Shown here: positions 19,515 to 28,316 of the stretch, piece by piece | How positions within the stretch are numbered: the stretch's first letter is position 1 | Layout of the letters: every line of letters starts with the position of its first letter | Origin: Sinorhizobium sp. B11 | Lineage (GTDB): Bacteria > Pseudomonadota > Alphaproteobacteria > Rhizobiales > Rhizobiaceae | Direction of reading: 5' to 3' | NCBI GenBank assembly: GCA_039725955.1 | Contig: CP091034.1 | Span: 2,480,001-2,544,000 of the forward strand | DNA: 64,000 bases | The notes under the pieces: model-generated | Told to the model about the DNA's origin: nothing | Database searches by the model: none | The model's input: the letters and a program-made list of their open reading frames with translations, nothing else | Translations under genes and position numbers: made by a program

Positions 19515-21266
19515 ATGGAATACATTCGATCTTTCATTGCGGACTGGTTTGGAACCTGGCAACATTTCTTCGCCTTGTGGGGATGGTTGCCTGCGATTTT
19601 GATTGCCGGTCTGATTTCGGGCCTGCTCGACGCCAAACAAGGCGCCAGGCTCGGACAGTTTGTCGGCATACCCCTTATCATGTGGGCGATCGTCGCCCTG
19701 ACGCATGTAATTTACGCGCTGATATTGCAGTATATCTGGCCGCCCATAGAGGCCCGCCTCGGACCGCTCGTTCAAACGCAGTATGGAGCGCTCTACGAGA
19801 TCCTGGGGCCGGCGACCGGATTTTTTCTCCTGTCCTGCCCATTCGTCGTGCTCGTCTTCCTGCCGGGCGGCGACAGCAGGCTTCTCCGGATCCTCAGAGT
19901 TGTCTTCGGAACATGGGCTGTGGTTGCGGGCTGCATCGGATTTTATCTCGCCGCCAACGGACTGCGTAACAATCCGGCGACGGCCTTCATCTATGGCGGC
20001 GCCATGCTGGGCCTGACGAGCTTCGACATATCGAAGCTGAACACGATGGCGACGCGCTATTCCTCCGAAACCCTGCTGCGCGGCTTCAAGATCCGCCGCA
20101 TCGAGCGCGCCTGGGTCAAGGACCGGACCGTCGTCGTCCGTTTCGGTCTTTTCCTCGCCATCATCGCCCTCTTCTGGTTCGGGGTCGTTTTGAGCGAGGC
20201 GGTGCTCACCACCTTCTATTCCGCCGCGATCAGCGGTCTTCTGACGATCATCGGCTTTGCAGCCCTGGTCTTCACCTTCATCTACGAAGCCATCCCGACC
20301 ATGCGGCTGAGGCGCGAGGTGGCGGCGGACACGCGCTCCGTGCAGCAGGCGGCAACCATCGCCGTCGTTGCATCGATCTTCGGCCTGATCCTGACGAAAG
20401 GCGAGCTGGCCCTGGGCGCTCCGAACCCTGACATGATGGGCTCGATCCGCGCCGGGCTTTTCGTCTGCGCCTTCGGCGGCCTCGTCCTGGCGACAGAGAC
20501 CGTCATGATGCTGTTCAGGCTGGTTGCGACAGTGCTCGCCGACCTCGGCAATGCCAATGCCCCTGCTACCGTCATCTTTGATGAATCCCGCACCCCTGAC
20601 GTCAACAGCGCGACATCGGAAACAGCGACCGGACTGTCCGAGTTGCGCAATTGCCTTGAGGACCGTGGCTGCAACGTCATTCCGCTGGCGGATGCTCCGT
20701 GGGAGAGCCTGGCCGGCACCCGTCGCCTCATCCTGGTGATCCCGAGAGTGAACCAGATGCTGGGCAACGCTCTTTTCCAGGGCTACGCGCGGGTCATCGA
20801 AGACGGCAATATCCTGCTGATGCTGACCGACCCGCAGGACTGGGAACACAAGCGCGCCTTTGCGCAGCATTTCGGCTTTTCAGAACCTCAGCTCGTCCAG
20901 GGCGAGAACTGGCTGCCGGTGCGATGCGCCGAGGCGGATGGCTCTGCAGGGCGGTCCATCGGAGCCGTTCCGACGCCGCTGATCTTCCCGCAGGATGCTG
21001 GCGAGATTTCCCTCTTTGAATTGGCGTCGGGGGAGCCGGATGCCAACGGCCTGATCACGACCCAGTCCGTTGCCGTGGCGCGGCGGCTCGGAAATGGCTG
21101 GGTGGTCATCGCGTCTTCCGTGCCGGCCTTCCAGAATGCCCAGCTGCAGCAGAGCCGCGACTTCCGCCTCGTGCATGCACTGTTCGACCAGTTGATGCAA
21201 CTCCTCCCCGAGACCCGGCCTTCAACCCTTGCGCCCCGGCGCCTGACGCCGAGGCTGGTGCATTGA
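19515..21266 (+). CDS. Polytopic membrane protein with soluble C-terminal domain, unknown function
   Basis: 583 aa. About eight hydrophobic helices occupy residues 15-360 (for example L-P-A-I-L-I-A-G-L-I-S-G, G-F-F-L-L-S-C-P-F-V-V, and an arginine-rich cytosolic loop between helices 4 and 5). The last ~210 residues are soluble; they have a pattern of hydrophobic strand then acidic turn (R-L-I-L-V-I-P-R, N-I-L-L-M-L-T-D-P, G-W-V-V-I-A-S-S) that recalls DUF4350 or glutamine-amidotransferase-like folds in membrane-linked ATPase operons, but this is a weak resemblance. No AAA or von Willebrand gene lies nearby. Function unknown. Confidence 0.8.
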   Translation: MEYIRSFIADWFGTWQHFFALWGWLPAILIAGLISGLLDAKQGARLGQFVGIPLIMWAIVALTHVIYALILQYIWPPIEARLGPLVQTQYGALYEILGPATGFFLLSCPFVVLVFLPGGDSRLLRILRVVFGTWAVVAGCIGFYLAANGLRNNPATAFIYGGAMLGLTSFDISKLNTMATRYSSETLLRGFKIRRIERAWVKDRTVVVRFGLFLAIIALFWFGVVLSEAVLTTFYSAAISGLLTIIGFAALVFTFIYEAIPTMRLRREVAADTRSVQQAATIAVVASIFGLILTKGELALGAPNPDMMGSIRAGLFVCAFGGLVLATETVMMLFRLVATVLADLGNANAPATVIFDESRTPDVNSATSETATGLSELRNCLEDRGCNVIPLADAPWESLAGTRRLILVIPRVNQMLGNALFQGYARVIEDGNILLMLTDPQDWEHKRAFAQHFGFSEPQLVQGENWLPVRCAEADGSAGRSIGAVPTPLIFPQDAGEISLFELASGEPDANGLITTQSVAVARRLGNGWVVIASSVPAFQNAQLQQSRDFRLVHALFDQLMQLLPETRPSTLAPRRLTPRLVH

Positions 21267-21319
21267 TGTCAGCGACCCGGCGACCGAATGAACTGCTGCA
21301 CATTCCTGCGCGACATGCC

Positions 21320-21550
21320 CTAGGTATCGGCAAGCCTGAGTTCGATCAGTTCACGCGCCAGCTCGTAGGTTCCGTCCTCGTCGTCGCCGGAGGCCTCGTC
21401 GATCATGTCGGCGGCGGCGCGGTAGACCTCACGCTCTTCCTCGGGAGAAAGCAGGCCCTTGTTGCCAAGCACGGAGATGAGTGAATTCAGGACGGCGGCG
21501 GCCGATAGTGTCATTGCCTCGGACGTGAGACGCGTGGACTCTGCAGACAT
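21320..21550 (-). CDS. Small hypothetical protein
   Basis: 76 aa from the ATG at 21550, preceded by GAGGGTAAA. Soluble and helical, with an acidic middle (E-A-S-G-D-D-E-D-G). It runs convergently to the 583-aa membrane-protein gene with 53 bp between stops. No family recognised. Confidence 0.65.
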   Translation of the reverse strand: MSAESTRLTSEAMTLSAAAVLNSLISVLGNKGLLSPEEEREVYRAAADMIDEASGDDEDGTYELARELIELRLADT

Positions 21551-21881
21551 TTTACCCTCGATCGATAGAAGAACGCCTAAACAATACGTTGGGCCTTCAA
21601 CAAGTTCCAAGTCGAGGTTACAGATCCGGCCCACCGCGGTATCGGGTTGATCTTATCGCGACAATAATGTCTGCACCACCCCCGAGGATTGCAAGAATTG
21701 GGCTAATCCGTCTAGGTAGATTTTATCTTGCGGATCTCATCATTTCGGCGATCCTGCCGGGGAGTTTTACCGCTATGCAACTTGGTTGACCCACACTGGC
21801 ACAGCAACTGATAGTAGATTTAGAATTCGCTTACGCTGTTCTTGTTCAGAGGCGCTCGCTCTCCCTCTCCGGTGACATGCC
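21551..21881. other. Intergenic region, no gene recognised
   Basis: 331 bp. It includes the upstream region of the 76-aa gene and a moderately AT-rich stretch at 21780-21845. No structured element seen. Confidence 0.5.
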
Positions 21882-22400
21882 TCACACTCCATCCGGACCG
21901 CGCAGTCCGCCATCCAGCCCCTTCGCAAATGCCTCGAAGCGCTTGTCATACGCTCCGAACGCCCCCTCCCCATCGAAAATACCCCAGTATTTCCGGAACG
22001 ACGGCTTTTCGATCTGCCGCCTGAGAAATGTCTCCCAGCCCGGCCAGAAATGCTCTGCTATCTCGGGCGTCTTGTGCCGTTCCAGATAGGCGCGCTCGAA
22101 GATCGAGATCATCATTTCGTAGAAAATGTCCCGCCTGACGAGGTCGTCGGGCGAGAGGTCGGCGGGTTCTTCCTGCCAGGGGAAGATGCCGAGATGGGGG
22201 TATTCGACGGAGAGTTCGAGCAGCCGGTGATAGGCGTCGCTGATCGTCAGGTAGGAGCTGTTGAACTCCTGCTCCTTCGCCCTCACATGCTCGCGCCGCG
22301 CCTTGATGAGCTCGACGACGCCGGCGACGATCGCGACGAAGGTGCCGACGGCCGTCAGCAGCGAGATGAGATCGGCATAGTCGAGCAGCGCATTGTGCAT
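21882..22400 (-). CDS. Single-pass membrane protein, DUF4760-like
   Basis: 172 aa. One membrane helix near the N-terminus (A-D-L-I-S-L-L-T-A-V-G-T-F-V-A-I-V-A-G) is followed by a charged helix (E-L-I-K-A-R-R-E-H) and a cytosolic helical domain with R-R-D-I-F-Y-E-M-M and H-F-W-P-G-W-E-T-F. The layout resembles DUF4760-type proteins; the assignment is tentative. No clear Shine-Dalgarno precedes the ATG. Confidence 0.7.
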   Translation of the reverse strand: MHNALLDYADLISLLTAVGTFVAIVAGVVELIKARREHVRAKEQEFNSSYLTISDAYHRLLELSVEYPHLGIFPWQEEPADLSPDDLVRRDIFYEMMISIFERAYLERHKTPEIAEHFWPGWETFLRRQIEKPSFRKYWGIFDGEGAFGAYDKRFEAFAKGLDGGLRGPDGV

Positions 22401-22482
22401 GGAGACAGGCTACAGCTTCAACTTGGCAGGTCAATCGGGACGGGCTGAAGGCCGTGAAGGCCGGGGATTATAGGCGGCCTCG

Positions 22483-23079
22483 TCATTCGAACTTGCCGCC
22501 CGCAATCCACTCATAGATCCTGGCAAGAATGGATCTTTTGTCTGCGGCCGGCGCAATGGTTGCGCTGAGCATCAGCTGCTCTTGCCCATGTCTGGCAATG
22601 ACGGGATCTGCATCCTTGCTGAGCGCGAAAATCGCCGCCCGCGCTTCGGGCGTGTCGATCGCCCCGAGCGCATAGGCGGCCTTTCGTGCGAGGACGCGGT
22701 TATCATCCCATTCCAGATAGCTGGGCACCCATCGGGCGGCCCAGTCCAGATCTTCGACTGCGCGAGGCGCTTTCAATGCCGCAAGCGCAAGAACGATGTC
22801 CTCGTGCCTGTAGTGCCAGTCTTGCCGCAGCAGCGTGAGAAGTACATCCACGCTTTCGTCGGCAAAACCGTAGACATGACCGACCAGCAGGGCGGGTTCC
22901 ACATATTCGGGAACTCTTGAGACTAGCGCCTCGATCATCAACGTATTTGCGAGAATTCGCCCATCGCTTGCCTCGCGAAACCCCTTCAGAAATGCCGCTT
23001 TCTTGCTCCGCTGCTCTGCGGGCTCGTCGGGCAGAAGTCGAAAAAACTCCCAAATCTGCTCGCACTCTTCATCCGTCAT
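22483..23079 (-). CDS. HEAT-repeat-like protein
   Basis: 198 aa from the ATG at 23079; an upstream ATG at 23118 would add 13 residues and overlap the next gene. Repeated helical pairs (V-L-L-T-L-L-R-Q-D-W-H...I-V-L-A-L-A-A-L-K; A-A-Y-A-L-G-A-I-D-T-P-E-A-R-A-A-I-F-A-L) are HEAT-like, suggesting a protein-binding scaffold. Its start lies close to the end of the dienelactone-hydrolase-like gene, so the two may be cotranscribed. Confidence 0.7.
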   Translation of the reverse strand: MTDEECEQIWEFFRLLPDEPAEQRSKKAAFLKGFREASDGRILANTLMIEALVSRVPEYVEPALLVGHVYGFADESVDVLLTLLRQDWHYRHEDIVLALAALKAPRAVEDLDWAARWVPSYLEWDDNRVLARKAAYALGAIDTPEARAAIFALSKDADPVIARHGQEQLMLSATIAPAADKRSILARIYEWIAGGKFE

Positions 23080-23093
23080 AACTAACTCATTGT

Positions 23094-23696
23094 TCAAAAT
23101 GAGAATTTGAAATTGCAAAGCGGCCCAAGCCGGGAGATCACCCTGATCGTCAGCAGCGCGGTCGCATCCGCGTCATAGGAGGGCAGCGAGCTGTCGGCGA
23201 AATAGTGCTGGTCGCCGGGATAGAGAAAAAGCTCGGCGTCATCGGCATCCTCCACGATCTCGCGGGCGGCATCGATATCGCCCTCGCCGACGAAGACCGG
23301 GTCCTTGTCCATGCCGTGGATCTGCACCGGAACGCCGTTCGGCCAGGGCCCGAAGGCCCACTCCCCGCTGATCGGCAGGCAGGAGTAGAAAAGCAGAGCT
23401 CCGCGAGCGCCCGGCCGCGTCTGCGCGAGCTTCTGCGCCGGCAGCACCCCGAACGAGAACCCGGCATAGACGATCCCCGAAGGCAGTTCGTCGGCAAGGC
23501 GGACGCCGCGCTCCCGCATGGAGTCGAACCCGGTTGCACCGATATGGGCAAGCCCCTCGGCGATGCTCGGAAAGGTGCGTCCTTCGAAGAGATCGGGCGT
23601 ATGCACCTTGTGACCGGCAGCCCTGATGTCATCGGCAAAGGCGCGCACGCCGGCGGTCAGCCCCTGTGCGTGGTGGAACAGCAAGACCTCGGCCAT
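23094..23696 (-). CDS. Dienelactone hydrolase-family protein with a serine nucleophile
   Basis: 200 aa from the ATG at 23696 after GGAG. The alpha/beta-hydrolase nucleophile elbow is Y-A-G-F-S-F-G (Ser81), where classical dienelactone hydrolases have Cys. Asp130 or Asp132 in H-G-M-D-K-D and His164 in G-D-Q-H-Y-F complete a triad. It probably hydrolyses a small ester or lactone in the cytosol. It is placed just upstream of the HEAT-like gene on the same strand. Confidence 0.88.
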   Translation of the reverse strand: MAEVLLFHHAQGLTAGVRAFADDIRAAGHKVHTPDLFEGRTFPSIAEGLAHIGATGFDSMRERGVRLADELPSGIVYAGFSFGVLPAQKLAQTRPGARGALLFYSCLPISGEWAFGPWPNGVPVQIHGMDKDPVFVGEGDIDAAREIVEDADDAELFLYPGDQHYFADSSLPSYDADATALLTIRVISRLGPLCNFKFSF

Positions 23697-23956
23697 TGTA
23701 AAACTCCGGGTGGGGTGATCTGGCGCACGTTCGGCCACTCTACAGGCTCATCACCGCGCCGGGAAGTGCGGACGCGGTACGGAAGGAACCCCGGCGACCC
23801 CAATGACGAGGTCTTGTACAGGCTTATTCGCCCGGCAGCCTTTCAGGTTGCAACTGAATTGCCTCAGCTCCTGATTGCAAATCCATCATTCAGGCTTTTA
23901 ATGGCCTGCAGATAAAGCGGCGGCGAAATGCCGCCTCCAGACTATGGGGAGATCTC

Positions 23957-24550
23957 ATGCATAGCCGCTGGCGACCGTTCCTCTTTGCGATCACCCTCCT
24001 CCTTCCCGGCGTAGGCCTCGCCGAGGAGCCGCTGCCATCAGATGCGTTTCTGGACAAGTTTTCGTCGACACGCCACACGATTTACCAGTGTTCGACCACC
24101 ACCAGGATCGTTGGTAAGAAGCTGATCGTTTGCTGGAGGGCCGCGCTCCTCATCAAGATGGCGGGAAAATATGCCGTTCCGCCGCTGACGATTGATGATG
24201 CCACCGCCTCGAGGATCATCGAGGAGACCGCAGGGAAAAAAGGGCCGGCCCGCTTTGCACCGTCCGCGCGCGAAAAGAGCCTGAACGGGATAGCCGGCAC
24301 GGTCGCGAGCATTCTCGGCGAGCATGATCATCCCGACTTCGATATGATCAATTGCCTCGCGGAACTGGAATTCGAGGGGATCGAGGACAGCCTCAGCTGC
24401 AACTATGCCTATGCCAGGGTAAGGCTGATCATGGCAAACGTTGCCGATGCCGAACCCGGCGAATACAAGCTCGACAGGGCCGAATTCCCCTATGTCCTGC
24501 AGCAGGGATTGGAACGCGCCTATATGGGGTCGAAGACTTCGCAGCCTTAG
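23957..24550 (+). CDS. Exported hypothetical protein
   Basis: 197 aa with GGGGAG upstream of the ATG. A Sec signal peptide (R-P-F-L-F-A-I-T-L-L-L-P-G-V-G-L-A, cleavage near residue 22) gives a periplasmic protein. The mature part has four Cys (positions in Y-Q-C-S, I-V-C-W, I-N-C-L, L-S-C-N), compatible with two disulfides. It converges with the 1183-aa membrane protein gene; stops are 26 bp apart. No family recognised. Confidence 0.75.
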   Translation: MHSRWRPFLFAITLLLPGVGLAEEPLPSDAFLDKFSSTRHTIYQCSTTTRIVGKKLIVCWRAALLIKMAGKYAVPPLTIDDATASRIIEETAGKKGPARFAPSAREKSLNGIAGTVASILGEHDHPDFDMINCLAELEFEGIEDSLSCNYAYARVRLIMANVADAEPGEYKLDRAEFPYVLQQGLERAYMGSKTSQP

Positions 24551-24576
24551 CCGGCTGCCGCCGCGCCGACACCCGT

Positions 24577-27500
24577 TCACTCGATAATCCCCGAGGTGCG
24601 CAGCACCGAAGACAGGATCGATCGTGCCCGCTCGCCCGCAGCCGCCAGCCAGGCGTTCAACGCGGCAGGCGCGGGCTTCTGTTCGGTCTCGTCTGCACAG
24701 GACCTGATGTCGCCGGCCGGGCGGGACACCGCTGAAGTTGGGCCTGTTCCGTCGCTCCGCGCCTTGTCGGGCGTGCCGCAGGGAACGAGATAGCCCTGCT
24801 CGGGATCGACGGCATTCAGCAGATAGAGATAGGCGAGCGCGGAAGACATGCTGCGCTTGGGGAAATAGGAGGCGAAGCGCGCCGTTGCCGTCGAGCGGTG
24901 GGAAAAGATCTGGTAGACGCGCCTCTGCACGAATTGCACCAGCTCGGGATCGTCTCTGCTGACAAGCAGCGCATAGGGTTCGTAGGTCAGATATTCGGCG
25001 CCAATCAACTGCTCGACCGCGCAGGGCGTATTGCGGGCGTTCCAGCTGTCGAGCTTGCCGAGGATCAGCTCCCGATCGCCCATGAAGACCGGCCTCAGGC
25101 CCGGATTCGGGCTACAGAACCACTGGATGAGATCCCCGTAATCCTTCATCGGGCAGAAATGATAATCACGCCAGGATCTCTTCTTCTTGTCAGCATCGCT
25201 GAGTTCCTTCTTCTCAAGAGGGTTGCAACGCGGATCGGTGACGGCAGCGGATATCAATTTGAGCGGATCGGGCTTCAGCGCGTCGTCGCACAGGACGATC
25301 GATTGCGCGGTCTGATCGCCCGACGTATTCGGGCTCGACCCGCAAATCTTGCCCACGGTGGTGATGAGATTGTTCGCCATCTGCTGCGACGGCAGCGGTA
25401 GAAAGGATGTCGTATCAGGCAGGATCGAAAGGGGCGCGAGGTCCTTCGCGCTTTGGAGCGCCTTTTCAAGCGATGTCTTGAAATCAGGTGGCAGCTCTAT
25501 TTCGGGCGATACGCTGGCATCATCAGGCATCGCCTTTTCAGACGATGCCGGGGCGGAAGCACGCGAACCGGGATTGTCGGGCAGCAGCATCGCAATCCTG
25601 CGCCTGACCGCCGCCGCCGCATCGAGGAAACGGCAGCGCTCGTAGAGTGCCTTTCGCTGGGGCGGTGCCAGCCCCTTGAAGAAGTCGACCTGGCAGCTCT
25701 TGAAGGCAACGTCTGCGGCCGTCGTTGCCGAGACGTAACCGATCACGACATCGCCGGCATAGGTCGTCGCTTCCCGCGAATACCGGACGAGATAGGAGAC
25801 GCCGGAGGCAAAGACGATCGGCGAGTAGATGCTGTTCCAGTCCCGTTTGGACCGGCCATCGGCATCGTCGCCTGAATCGCCATTGGCGCTGATCGCCAAT
25901 CCCGAAAAGCGCATGGTCACTGTATCGCAGAGAACCTCGACGGGCTTCTTGTCGCCGACCGTGTCCCCGTTCACCAGCTTGAAGCGTTCGGCCGTCGTGA
26001 CCGACACTTCCTCGATCGTATATTCGCCGACCGAAAATATCTCGTGGCAGAGGTCCGCCAGATAGCCGATATGATGCGCCTTGCCGTGCCCATCACCGAC
26101 GAGATAGGAGAACGGCTCGACATTGTCGCGGAAGCCGACGCGCACGTCGCGAGCGAAAACGGGCGTGCTCAGCACGAAGGTGGCGGCCATGAGGACCGCG
26201 CAGACAAACTCCGCCTGCTTTCGGTTAATCCGTCGCCGCGTTCGGCTGAAGCCGGGCTGGCCGAGGTTCCAGCTGGCGAGGAACACCAGGACCGTCAGGA
26301 TGAGCCGGCTCAGCGTATCCGACCGCCGGCTGCATGCTGCGGTCGCAATTGTCTCCGCCCTGAAACAGTCGCCCGGCCAGCCGGGATCCCAGAACCAGCT
26401 ATGGGCGATGGAAAGCACCAGTACTGAAGCGGCGCAGAGCACCGCATGGCCACGGACCGGCCTTCCATGCGCCCGCGCATCGGCCGCCGCCAGGCATATC
26501 GGCACCATCGGGAGAAGGGTGACGGCAAGGGTCGGATAATAGAGGATGAAGGGGGCCGACCCGCCGAAGAGCAGCGAATTGAAATGGTTCGCATTCTGGG
26601 CGATGGCAAAGGCCCGCAGCATCGCAACCCCGGTCAGTCCGAGGACCGAGGCGGCGAGCGCCAGCGCAAGGCAACCCATCATCTGCGACAGGCGCGAGGA
26701 ATTTCTATAGTCCCAATCCTGCTGGGCGCCGACCCAGTCCTTGGTGTCCCACCGGTATTGACGCAGCGAAAAGGCCGCCAGAAGCGGCAGCCAGGTCAGC
26801 GAGGCGATCTTCAGGGTTTCGACCAGTGCCGTCAGCAGCACCCCGGCAAGGTTCGTCGTCTCCACATATTGACTGACGAGTTCCTGTGCGCCCTGCCAGG
26901 CGCTGGCGGCAAACAGGATGAAGACGGGGATGAGCGAGAGCAGCAGCCCCGCCTCCGGCCCGCTGCCGACGGCATCCGGCCGGTCGGTTTCGAGCAGCAG
27001 ATCGGCAAGCGCATCGATCGGGTGTGCCAGGCCGGGCTTCGGCGCCCTGGCCGGCCCGCGAAAATCCGGGTCGCGCTCGAGGAAGATCGCCAGCAGCGTC
27101 ACCAGTTCGAAACGGACCGCCGTCGCGTCCTTCATGACCTGCGAGATATAGTCGTCGAACCGGCTTTCGCTCGCGTCCAGATCGGGATTGTCAGGATTGG
27201 CGGCAGTGGCCGGATTGGTGGCCTTAAGATCGCCGGTTTCCTGCAGCCGGCGCTGAAAGCTGTTCAGCAGGGTATCGGCCTTATCGACGAACTTGGCTTC
27301 AGTGTCCCGCACGCGGGCTGAAACCTCGGCGCCCGGCCAGCTGCCGCGCGTCGTCTTCGCCCAGACGATCAGGAGCTCCAGCTGCGACAGTAGCGCGAGC
27401 AGCTCCCGGGTTCGCGACGTCCGCTTTCCGAGCAGCCACCTGACGCGTGGATAGCCATCGATCTGGGCCTGCCAGTTCTTGCGAAAGTGCCCCAGCATTT

Positions 27501-28128
27501 CGGCAAGCGAGCCCCTGCCCCTGTTGCGCAAATGCTCCCGGCGCTCGCCGCTGTGCCCCGGCGGTTCCTCCAGCGTGGCGATGAGGCTGCGGGTGGTCTG
27601 TTCGATGCGCACGGGAATGCCGGCCGCCCGGTAGGCGCGGTTGCGCAGCCACTCCTCGGCGATCCGCACCGGCGGCAGCAGATCCGCAAGCCCCGCAAAC
27701 GCGAAGGCGAGGGTCAGCGGCCATTGCGGACTGTCGAATTTCAATTCGGCAATATCGACGGAAATGCCGGCAACGGGGATCATCTGCGTTGCCTGGAAGA
27801 TCAGCTTGCCGAAAAAGGTGAGCGACACATAGAGGATCAGCATCGCGCCGGCATAGATGAAATAGGCCCTGTGGAGCGAATTCTGGCCACCGAGGTCCGT
27901 CGGGTCGAAATCGCGCAGCGCTTCCGAAGTGGCAGTGATATTCCGCCCCCTCGCCTTGAACCGCGGCCAGGAAAAGAAGGCCACGAAAAAACAGCCGAAA
28001 GCGAAAGCGTAAAGGAAAGAGGGCTCGAACCGAACGCCCATCATGGGCAGTTGCGGCATGTCGCTGATGGTCAGGCCCTGGTAGTTCCAGAGCGACCACG
28101 GGATATCCGCCGGCCATGGATTATCCAT
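24577..28128 (-). CDS. Large membrane protein fused to a solute-binding-protein-like domain
   Basis: 1183 aa. Three membrane helices lie within about residues 35-155, followed by a long cytosolic Arg/Glu-rich helical region (about 165-390), then a group of six or seven helices (about 395-660). From about residue 658 (V-R-V-G-F-R-D-N-V-E-P-F-S-Y, then G-Y-L-A-D-L-C-H-E-I-F) the sequence resembles the N-terminal lobe of family-3 periplasmic solute-binding proteins. It later shows F-A-S-G-V-S-Y-L-V-R-Y and Y-E-P-Y-A-L-L-V-S-R-D-D, as in the second lobe, with a long Ser/Pro/Asp-rich insertion between. The last membrane helix should place the binding domain outside. No known protein of this layout was recognised; a sensor or transporter role is only a guess. 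Confidence 0.8.
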   Translation of the reverse strand: MDNPWPADIPWSLWNYQGLTISDMPQLPMMGVRFEPSFLYAFAFGCFFVAFFSWPRFKARGRNITATSEALRDFDPTDLGGQNSLHRAYFIYAGAMLILYVSLTFFGKLIFQATQMIPVAGISVDIAELKFDSPQWPLTLAFAFAGLADLLPPVRIAEEWLRNRAYRAAGIPVRIEQTTRSLIATLEEPPGHSGERREHLRNRGRGSLAEMLGHFRKNWQAQIDGYPRVRWLLGKRTSRTRELLALLSQLELLIVWAKTTRGSWPGAEVSARVRDTEAKFVDKADTLLNSFQRRLQETGDLKATNPATAANPDNPDLDASESRFDDYISQVMKDATAVRFELVTLLAIFLERDPDFRGPARAPKPGLAHPIDALADLLLETDRPDAVGSGPEAGLLLSLIPVFILFAASAWQGAQELVSQYVETTNLAGVLLTALVETLKIASLTWLPLLAAFSLRQYRWDTKDWVGAQQDWDYRNSSRLSQMMGCLALALAASVLGLTGVAMLRAFAIAQNANHFNSLLFGGSAPFILYYPTLAVTLLPMVPICLAAADARAHGRPVRGHAVLCAASVLVLSIAHSWFWDPGWPGDCFRAETIATAACSRRSDTLSRLILTVLVFLASWNLGQPGFSRTRRRINRKQAEFVCAVLMAATFVLSTPVFARDVRVGFRDNVEPFSYLVGDGHGKAHHIGYLADLCHEIFSVGEYTIEEVSVTTAERFKLVNGDTVGDKKPVEVLCDTVTMRFSGLAISANGDSGDDADGRSKRDWNSIYSPIVFASGVSYLVRYSREATTYAGDVVIGYVSATTAADVAFKSCQVDFFKGLAPPQRKALYERCRFLDAAAAVRRRIAMLLPDNPGSRASAPASSEKAMPDDASVSPEIELPPDFKTSLEKALQSAKDLAPLSILPDTTSFLPLPSQQMANNLITTVGKICGSSPNTSGDQTAQSIVLCDDALKPDPLKLISAAVTDPRCNPLEKKELSDADKKKRSWRDYHFCPMKDYGDLIQWFCSPNPGLRPVFMGDRELILGKLDSWNARNTPCAVEQLIGAEYLTYEPYALLVSRDDPELVQFVQRRVYQIFSHRSTATARFASYFPKRSMSSALAYLYLLNAVDPEQGYLVPCGTPDKARSDGTGPTSAVSRPAGDIRSCADETEQKPAPAALNAWLAAAGERARSILSSVLRTSGIIE

Positions 28129-28205
28129 CCGCCTCTCCAGAATTAGTGGCGCTCAAAGGTTCTCACGCGGAACCGGTCAGCGCCGGTGTATCCGGATTTT
28201 TCTGG

Positions 28206-28316
28206 CTAGCAGTTGCCGACATTCGGGTCGCACGGGCCCGCCACCGCAGCGGGCGGAACGACAGCGACGGTCGATATGCAGAGGCCGATAGCGATGAGTA
28301 GTACGAAGATACGCAT
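28206..28316 (-). CDS. 36-aa exported Cys-containing peptide
   Basis: ATG at 28316 follows GGGAGGGTAAC. It encodes a signal-peptide-like stretch (M-R-I-F-V-L-L-I-A-I-G-L-C-I) ending near A-A-V-A-G, and a mature tail P-C-D-P-N-V-G-N-C before TAG. The tail could form one disulfide loop. It sits 77 bp upstream of the 1183-aa gene on the same strand and may be cotranscribed. Very short, so confidence rests on the strong ribosome-binding site and signal peptide; similar short secreted peptides are common in rhizobia. Confidence 0.6.
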   Translation of the reverse strand: MRIFVLLIAIGLCISTVAVVPPAAVAGPCDPNVGNC

